Assembly (NCBI GenBank): GCA_022494885.1
Contig: JAGVSM010005018.1
Coordinates: 1 to 64,000 of the forward strand
Length of the DNA stretch: 64,000 bases
Direction: 5' to 3'
Source: Micrasema longulum
Taxonomy: Eukaryota > Arthropoda > Insecta > Trichoptera > Brachycentridae
Shown: piece by piece, positions 57,769 to 64,000 of the stretch
Layout of the letters: the number at the start of each line of letters is the position of its first letter
Position numbering within the stretch: the stretch's first letter is position 1
The notes under the pieces: model-generated
Told to the model about the DNA's origin: nothing
The model's database searches: none
The model's input: the letters and a program-made list of their open reading frames with translations, nothing else
Translations under genes and position numbers: made by a program

Positions 57769-60359
57769 GACAAGTAGAATGGGGAACATTATTCGTAAGG
57801 ATCTTCTCTAATAGCTTTAGTTGCTGTAAAACCTTGACAAGGATTATGTATCGTAATGGCCACGTGAGGCGATAGCAGACTGCGTATTATGTTGTTGTTA
57901 TGAGGAGATACATACTTACTTACGAACTTTAGGTGTTATATTCAATATCAAACCGGTGCAATAATGCGTTGAACCATTTTTCTGTTAATGTACATAAATA
58001 ATATCATTGTTGAATCACGTTATTAACCGTCGTTAATAATTCATATCGTAAAAACGAATAAAAGTAAAGTTATGTAAAAATAATGGAGTATTTTCCGATA
58101 GCTGTTTGTGTGTAGCGTAGAACTAGACTGTTTCAACAATGGTGTTTGTAATTTTGCTCACAGTTCCACGTATTCGTACAATCTCAGTGTTCTTATCACG
58201 TACTCATCCCCGGGGAACGGGACATAGTAATTAGTTGTTCCAACTGTCACGCGATGCAATGTGTTACCACAATTATTTACCACTTAAAACTGTTCATTTA
58301 GAGATATCAGAAAATGCTCATTTGACATTGGTGCATATATTAATTTTCAACTTACACATTAATGATAACAAAATATTTATTACCAGATGTAGATGTTACT
58401 TGTGGTAATACATTTGCACCGACAATACTATTATTTAATTATAAGTGTGGCTTATTGAATATACATATTAGTAAAGCTAAGTTATAGTTTTAGTTTGGGG
58501 CCAAACATCACTCTTCCGCCAGCTTTTAAATCCTTTGCCTAACAAGGCTCGCACTAAAATTTAGCTTCAGTATACATACAATACAGTACTCGTACCCTAA
58601 GAATTTCTTGCTGGTTTCTATATTCGTTCACTCATTAAGTAGATTCGTAACTCGGCGATGTTGGGATTGGCCCTTAATGTTATAAATATGTACAATATAT
58701 TATAAAAATGTAGAGACAAAACTGTACTTTAAATAAATAAGACATCGATAAATTAATTGTAAGAATGTAGATTCTTCTTTACTTAGTTGTGTCTATAGAG
58801 AAACAAACTGTTACTAAATTTGTTATCTGTGTTGATGCATATATTTTTGTAAATACATGCAGGATATTATATTACATATATTTATTCTGAATTTGATAAA
58901 AATAATGTATCTTATCAAATATATCTATTATATATTACAATTTATCATGTTATAGTTCACATTCCAATAAAATTCTTTTGGTTTCCTTAAAATGTTTTAT
59001 TTATTTTCTGTTAACCTATTCAGAGTTAAAATGAAACAACTTACATATAGCTACATATTTAGTTTCCCATACATAATTAAATATGTATTATACATACAAT
59101 TTGCGATTAACAATTTCAGTTGAATCATAATATACAATTGACCCAACGCATCGAAATTGGTTTAATTGAAATACATGAAATAATAGATTTTTAATAAAAT
59201 ATACATAGTGCATATTATTATATTACGTATTTTGAATAAGCTTTGTACATACTTTAGGCCATGCAATAAGCATATTTGAACAATTAAAAGGAAACGCAGT
59301 ATGACTTTTCTTTAGGCAAATCCGATTTACTTTTCTTATGGGAGTTAGGACCATCTAAAAACCTTTAAAAGCGCCCAGTTTTATCTGTACGTTCAAATGC
59401 ACAGTATACAAATATTTTTGAAAAACGCAAAAAAAAAAAAAACATTCGGTTCGGTTTCGGGGTGCGAAATCGGGAATACGAGACCTCCTTTTTGTCGATT
59501 TCAGTTAAATATAATCAGTCCAACGTACAGTTGTCTTTTGCGCACAGTATCGGGGAGGCATCTGCTAGAGAGTGACAAAAAACGTGGTTGTCGTGTGCTA
59601 AATAAAAGTTGTGTGGAAAATAAATTTCTGTGTGGAACAATATCTATTGTTAACATCCATTTTTTATTAATATAAATGTGCCCGTATTATGGTACATCTT
59701 CATTACCTATTAAAATTTAAGTTAATAATAGAATATATCTTTTGAGCTTGATCTGACATTATTCACTTTTCACAAGTATATTATTAATTTATCACAATAT
59801 TATAACTGGAGCTGTAGTAGTATAATTTAATATAGTTTAATAACTAACAATATATATATATATAATTACATGTACATATACCATTGTTTTACATTTTAAA
59901 ATATATAATGACTATTATGCATATAATGAGAAGTGAATATTAAAAATATAAAAAACTAACTTATATAGACATTAAGTTTTTTGAAGTACTCAACAAAAAC
60001 TTTGTGCGAAAATTTTATTTAAAACATTTAAATCAAGTTTTTTTAAGGGAATTTTCACCTTATTTACTACCTGACATTTGTTTTTTTTTTCAAAGAAAAT
60101 ACAATTTATTAAAAATTATTAAAATCATTAAATTTGTTTAAAAAATATATTCAAGATACACAAATATATGTGAATAAGAAAATATGAATACTATAAAAAA
60201 ATAAACTTTATTGATATTTATCTTAAAAATGTTAAATTAGAAACTTGTGATTTGAAAATAATTATATTCCCTTTTTCATAGCAGACAAATATTTTCTTTA
60301 CGTATTTATGTACAAATTTTGTATGTGTACATTCTTATTATTCGCTCAATTTGAGAGTC
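57769..60359. other. NECAP 3' UTR and AT-rich spacer between convergent genes
   Basis: Bases 57769 to about 58985 are probably the NECAP 3' UTR, with AATAAA at 58966-58971. The rest is very AT-rich. AATAAA on the minus strand (TTTATT at 60207-60212) fits the CIR1-like poly(A) site, leaving a short CIR1 3' UTR. No repeat or coding frame is supported at 59000-60200. Confidence 0.5.
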
Positions 60360-63300
60360 CTAATCTGAGTCGGAGTGACGTCGTCTTTTCTTTTTACTAT
60401 CCCTGTCTCTCTCCCGACTGTGTTTATCTTCCTTCTTCTTCTTGCATTCCTTCCTCCGCTTGCGTTCCTTGTCGGGAGATTCGGAGGAACTTTTGCTGGA
60501 GTGTTTCTTACTCTTCATCTTCTTTACACTCTTGCGTTCTAATTTTTCCAATTTCCTGAAAACATATACATTTGTGTGATTTTTTTTTTGTAAAAAAACA
60601 ATATTAGCTTTATATAATATACTCCTAAGTATTTGACATTATCTGCCCTGTCCAATATTGAGCAACTACAATGAGCACTATGAAGACAATTATTATTATG
60701 TAGTTCGATGTTTAGATAAGCATTTTGTGAATAGTTTCTAGTGCTGATTTGAAATGGGGAGAAGTTAGTTTTAGATTTATTAAGAGTTAAGTAATTAGTA
60801 TCTAGCCATGCCTTTACTACATTAAGATATTTTCCAGCTTTCTCATATGTTCCCTTCTATGTCTTATCTATGAATAATAGAACGGTGTCATCAGCAAAAC
60901 TTATAACATCTACATTTCCTCAACTCTTCCATCTGTTGACTTTTTTGCAGTAAAAGAGCTGAAACCTTTATTGATGTAAGTGAGATTCATGTAGATGTTT
61001 AAACATAGGCAGAATGGTGAATGTCCTTATTGGTTAGAATTTGAAGACAGCGAAGAAAATAAATTTGTATATACAGACATATTTAATGAATATACTAATA
61101 TTATCGAGGACTTCATCGATAAATTCTTATAGGGGAGAGTTAAAGGATTCTTTTGTACTCCATAATAGATCCGTGGATCAGTTGGTTTTATCAACAATAT
61201 TTTAATCAAACCCACTATATTTGTAGACAAAAGTGTAGATAGAACATCCTTAGAAAGATGACACACACACGCGCCAAATAATTTTACCGGAAATCTAGAT
61301 TGTCGTCTGAAGGAAACAAGCGAGCATATTGTTCAACACAGTACATTATATTCTGCAAGACCAACATTATTTAACACAGGACGTCAACTCAATCATGAAA
61401 TCGGATGATATTATTATTATTATTATTAATTTTAAGCGAGCAGCTTAAAGCTGATATGCTTAAATCTATTTAAAGGAAAGTTAGTTGTTGGCGCACTTTA
61501 ACTTTTCCAAAAACAAATCTAGTCCATTTTTGAACATTGAGACTACACATTGAGATAAGCTTTTGTGGCAGCTTATTCCAACCATCAACAACCCTATTGC
61601 TCAGGAAATGCTTCCGTGGATTTAGATTGAATCTCGTTTTCGAGACTGTGGCCTCGAAGACGAGCATTTTGTTTAAGCTTGAACATGGGATCCAAATTTG
61701 GGCAGCTATAGTGACTGTTGAGTATCTTGTATGTCTCTATCAGGTCACTCCTTTCTCGCCGTTCCCGCAGCGTTGTGAGACCGAGAGTTTCCAGTCTCTC
61801 CACATATGGAAGCCGTTTTAGGGTCGGCGACAACTTTGTAGCTCGTCTTTGGACTCTTTCCAACAAGTTGATATCCTTAACAAAATAGAGATTCCATATT
61901 TGAAACCCGTATTCGAGAGTAGGTCTGATATATGTTTTGTATATTTTTAGTAGCATATTCAGTGATATATATAAGAAGGCTTTTTTTATCAAGTAGATAA
62001 TTGAATTGGATTTTTTTGTTATGTTTAATATGTGACATTCCCATTTTGAATCATCTGTTATTGTTATTCCAAGGTCTTTTTGTTGTTTACAGTTTTCGAA
62101 TCTACACCATTTGGAGTATATTTAAATTGGGGGTTTTTCGAGCCGATGTGAAGAACTGTAGATTTACTAACATTAAGTGTTAGGAGCCATTTCTTGGTCC
62201 ATTCATGAATACTGTCCAGGTCTTGCTGTAGTTGAGTTGAGTGAGTAAGAGAGTTTGCATACAGCTTTGTATCATCTGCAAAAATTTTGGACTTTGATTG
62301 TATGATTGCTGGTAAATCTATAATATTGAGTATGAAGAGAACCGGACCAAGTACGGATCCCAGCGAAACGCCGCTTAATACTGGTTCTTCATGCGATAGT
62401 TCATCACCAACTCTAACTTGGTAGGTTCGTCCTGTAAGGAAGCCTTCGATCCAGTCGTAAACTTTTCCCCGGATTCCTATGTGGTACAGTTTGGCTAACA
62501 ATCTTTTAGTTGGTACCCTGTCAAAAGCCTTTATAAAGTCTAGATAGATAATATCAATTGGGCTATTTTCATTATGTTCCATGGTCAATTCATTCAAAAA
62601 CTCGAGGAGATTAGATATTGTAGATATTCCTGGCATAAATCCGTGTTGCTCATTGTTAATTATATTGTTTTCCAGTACGAACATTAGAAGTTTTTGAACA
62701 ATTAACTTTTCCATGCATTTACACGGTATACTTGTCAAGCTTATCGGTCTGTAGTTGCTAGGGTCCAGTCTATTACCTTTCTTGTAAATTGGTGTGACTA
62801 TAGCTTTCTTCCAGTCGCTCGGTAGTCTTCCAGTGTCAAATGAGCTATGCATAAGAAAAGACACGTGTTTGCTTACTTCAATGTTCTGGAGTACATTCAT
62901 TTCATCCCTGCCACGTAGACGTGAAAAAAAAAAGGACACAGCCTATAAAAGGACCATTGGACGTGGTAACAATAGGTAGTCAGTCAAGTTCAGTCAGTGG
63001 GTTAAATCCATCACTCATCTACAAATATTTGAAAATATCTGGCAGATCATGTGGATTGCACGAAACAGTTACGGCACCATCAGTTAATAGATTTAAAAAC
63101 AAATGGGACGTAATATACAGAAAGTAAAATAAACTTGTCAGAAAGACAAGATATCGCCTGCTCATTTAATAATAATAATAATATTAAAAATATTGTTGAC
63201 AAATGCAAATCTCCTCACTTGAGAAGCTTCTTCTTCTGTTTGTGTGACAACTGCGCCAGCAGATCAGGCGGCTGCACGTCCGTCTCAGGGGCGCGGTGCG

Positions 63301-63477
63301 TGAGCTCGCGTGCCCCCAGCGGGATGGCCCCCGGGCGCAGCGCCAGCCCCGCCTCCGCCAGCCCGCGCACCAGCTCCGCCCCGCCGCCCTCTGCCGCACC
63401 CGAGCCTTCCCCGTTGCGCCCCTCGGTCAGGGCGCGCGCCTCGCTCATGGACAGCGCGTACATGCTGCACTCCTTGT
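60360..63477 (-). CDS. CIR1: CIR1-like corepressor, last two coding exons (partial gene)
   Basis: The family is a nuclear protein that links the Notch-pathway factor RBPJ/CSL to histone deacetylase complexes and is also associated with splicing. Exon 63477-63219 reads 'KECSMYALSMSEARA', then 'AELVRGLAEAGLALRPGAIP' and 'DLLAQLSHKQKKKLL'. Exon 60555-60360 continues 'KLEKLERKSVKKMKSKK' and a Lys/Arg/Ser-rich tail ending 'RRRHSDSD'. In CIR1 the same order occurs: the last Cys of a CCHC knuckle (here 'KEC'), an 'ELIAEMRNSGFALK'-type segment, 'LTTKQKQKLLRKL', then a basic Ser-rich tail. Phases match (AA|G makes Lys). Upstream exons lie right of the window. The first exon is GC-rich and Gly/Ala-expanded. 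The 2.66-kb intron is full of LINE debris. Family assignment is from memory of the motif order. Confidence 0.78.
60600..60908 (-). mobile_element. LINE reverse transcriptase fragment
   Basis: The minus-strand translation gives 'ISFADDTVLLF' (catalytic FADD), then 'WLDTNYLTLNKSKTNF' and 'NVKYLGVY', the palm-to-thumb region of a non-LTR reverse transcriptase. A stop follows the catalytic block. In the CIR1 intron, in sense orientation. Confidence 0.65.
60910..61022 (+). repeat. M1 repeat fragment
   Basis: 'CAACTCTTCCATCTGTTGAC', 'GAGCTGAAACCTTTATTGAT' and 'GGCAGAATGGTGAATG' match the M1 middle section. It sits exactly between the LINE fragment and the ARL2BP-like fragment. Confidence 0.55.
61023..61165 (+). 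pseudogene. ARL2BP (BART)-like coding fragment, decayed
   Basis: The plus-strand frame reads 'YWLEFEDSEENKFVYTDIF' and continues 'NEYTNIIEDFIDKFL', closely matching the BART domain that binds the GTPase ARL2 ('EFEDTEENKLIYT', then 'IFNEY' and 'IE' helices). A TAG follows, after which 'GRVKGFF' resembles the next family segment ('RIPGF'). Only about 45 residues remain. The 5' side is cut by the M1 repeat. No splice sites are needed across it, so it looks like a piece of a processed copy. Recognition is from memory of the family. Confidence 0.55.
61270..61410 (+). mobile_element. Possible LINE tail fragment
   Basis: Plus-strand 'FTGNLDCRLKETSEHIVQHS' resembles the 'ETSEHI' block after the reverse transcriptase of some LINEs. 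Short, without other support. Confidence 0.3.
61440..62960 (-). mobile_element. LINE reverse transcriptase remnant, most complete in the window
   Basis: The minus-strand frame 62064-62939 (291 residues) carries 'WKKAIVTPIYKKGNRLDPSN', 'YRPISLTSIPCKCMEKL', 'IDIIYLDFIKAFDRVPTKRL', 'GSVLGPVLFILNIIDLP' and the catalytic 'KIFADDTKLYAN'. Frames 61594-61992 and 61470-61667 continue with 'LLKIYKTYIRPTLEYGFQIW', 'LLERVQRRATKL', 'TLRERRERSDLIETYKIL' and 'VVDGWNKLPQKLI'. The endonuclease is missing, and at least two frame breaks separate the parts. CR1/Jockey-like. It lies in the same orientation as the CIR1 gene. Confidence 0.85.
62930..63135 (+). mobile_element. LINE 3' end fragment
   Basis: The plus-strand translation 'TAPSVNRFKNKWDVIYRK' with a stop matches the C-terminus of CR1/Jockey-like reverse transcriptases ('...APSVNSFKNRLD...'). 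It is back to back with the minus-strand LINE. Confidence 0.5.
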
Positions 63478-63827
63478 CTGGAAATATCGGGATTTCAAAT
63501 TTATATTAAAACCTCATGTTGAAAAACAATGACAAATGAACATCAATATTTTTTTATAGCTCATTTTTCATAGCTCCAAAACTGTTCAATGCATTTCATA
63601 AAGACAATATGATGGAGATTAATTATTTGAATTTGTTTCGATTAAATTTTTTGTTGAAATTATGGATAAAAAAAATAGGATTTAAATAGCATATTGTACC
63701 TTATTATTATTTTCTCACTTTTATGGACAAAAAAATGTATTCTAATGTTAGGACTTATTTTTTATTTTTTGATATCTATCGTATTATGTAGCCTTTATGG
63801 GATTTTTTTTGTGTTTATGTAATAACA
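63478..63827 (-). other. CIR1 upstream intron, AT-rich
   Basis: Between the CIR1 exon acceptor at 63478 and the mariner end at about 63828. AT-rich with homopolymer runs. Nothing else recognised. Confidence 0.5.
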
Positions 63828-64000
63828 GTTGGGCTGAAAAGTTCGTGGGCTGACACATAGATGGCTAGATAGATACATAGATACTAGAATTAAATCCATA
63901 TGAGGCTGTTACTGACGAAAACATAAAAAAAGTCCACAAAATAATTTTGAATTATCGTAAAGTGAAGTTGATCGAGATAGCTGAGACTCTAAAGATATCA
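63828..64000 (+). mobile_element. mariner element, 5' end (runs off the window)
   Basis: Starts with an end typical of mariner, 'GTTGGGCTGAAAAGTTCG', then 'GACACATAGATGG'. Further in, the plus-strand frame 'ENIKKVHKIILNYRKVKLIE' with 'IAETLKIS' matches the N-terminal helix-turn-helix of mariner transposase. No stop is seen in this short stretch. The catalytic part lies beyond the edge. Different from the mariner in Rpt6 intron 4. Confidence 0.75.

Noticed and set aside
63184..63532. Overlapping Ala/Pro/Arg-rich frames on both strands around the CIR1 exon
   Set aside because: Composition reflects high GC. Only the minus frame 63219-63477 continues in phase to the downstream exon and matches a family.

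Overview
This is an AT-rich stretch of an animal nuclear genome, most likely an insect and plausibly a lepidopteran. The evidence is spliced genes with GT-AG introns of about 0.1 to 3.5 kb, insect-like protein sequences, and a dense load of SINEs, LINE remnants, mariner copies and small foldback elements. The order-level guess is inference. No CRISPR array, bacterial operon or complete virus was seen.

Seven protein-coding genes could be reconstructed by joining exons at splice sites. (1) The first coding exon of succinate dehydrogenase iron-sulfur subunit (SdhB), minus strand, at the left edge (1029-1399). (2) A ten-exon, 601-residue F-box protein of unknown substrate, plus strand (5054-15589). 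(3) RER1, a Golgi-to-ER retrieval receptor, five exons, plus strand (18157-25077). (4) An intronless calcineurin A catalytic subunit, minus strand (32145-33626). (5) The 26S proteasome ATPase Rpt6/PSMC5, eight exons, plus strand (36283-46107), which carries a broken tandem copy of exon 6. (6) NECAP, an AP-2 endocytic accessory protein, five exons, plus strand (51684-57768). (7) The last two coding exons of a CIR1-like corepressor, minus strand (60360-63477), whose 5' exons lie beyond the right edge. These are mostly unrelated housekeeping genes and form no operon-like unit.

The space between and inside genes is largely repeats. There is a tRNA-derived SINE family with at least nine copies, and a second tRNA-derived SINE type. 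LINE remnants on both strands include CR1/Jockey-like reverse transcriptases, RTE-like C-terminal tails and one R1-like tail. There is a decayed mariner in an Rpt6 intron and the start of another mariner at the right edge. A degenerate piggyBac-like element with TTAA ends sits in Rpt6 intron 7. Several foldback or MITE families are present, one with perfect 66-bp arms.

The most noteworthy signals are: the Rpt6 exon 6 duplication; four loci that resemble hammerhead-ribozyme ends of Penelope-like elements, the one near 47.9 kb keeping most of the core; a 251-bp near-perfect palindrome upstream of NECAP; a decayed ARL2BP-like coding fragment inside the CIR1 intron; and the intronless calcineurin A. 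I found no convincing wholly new system.
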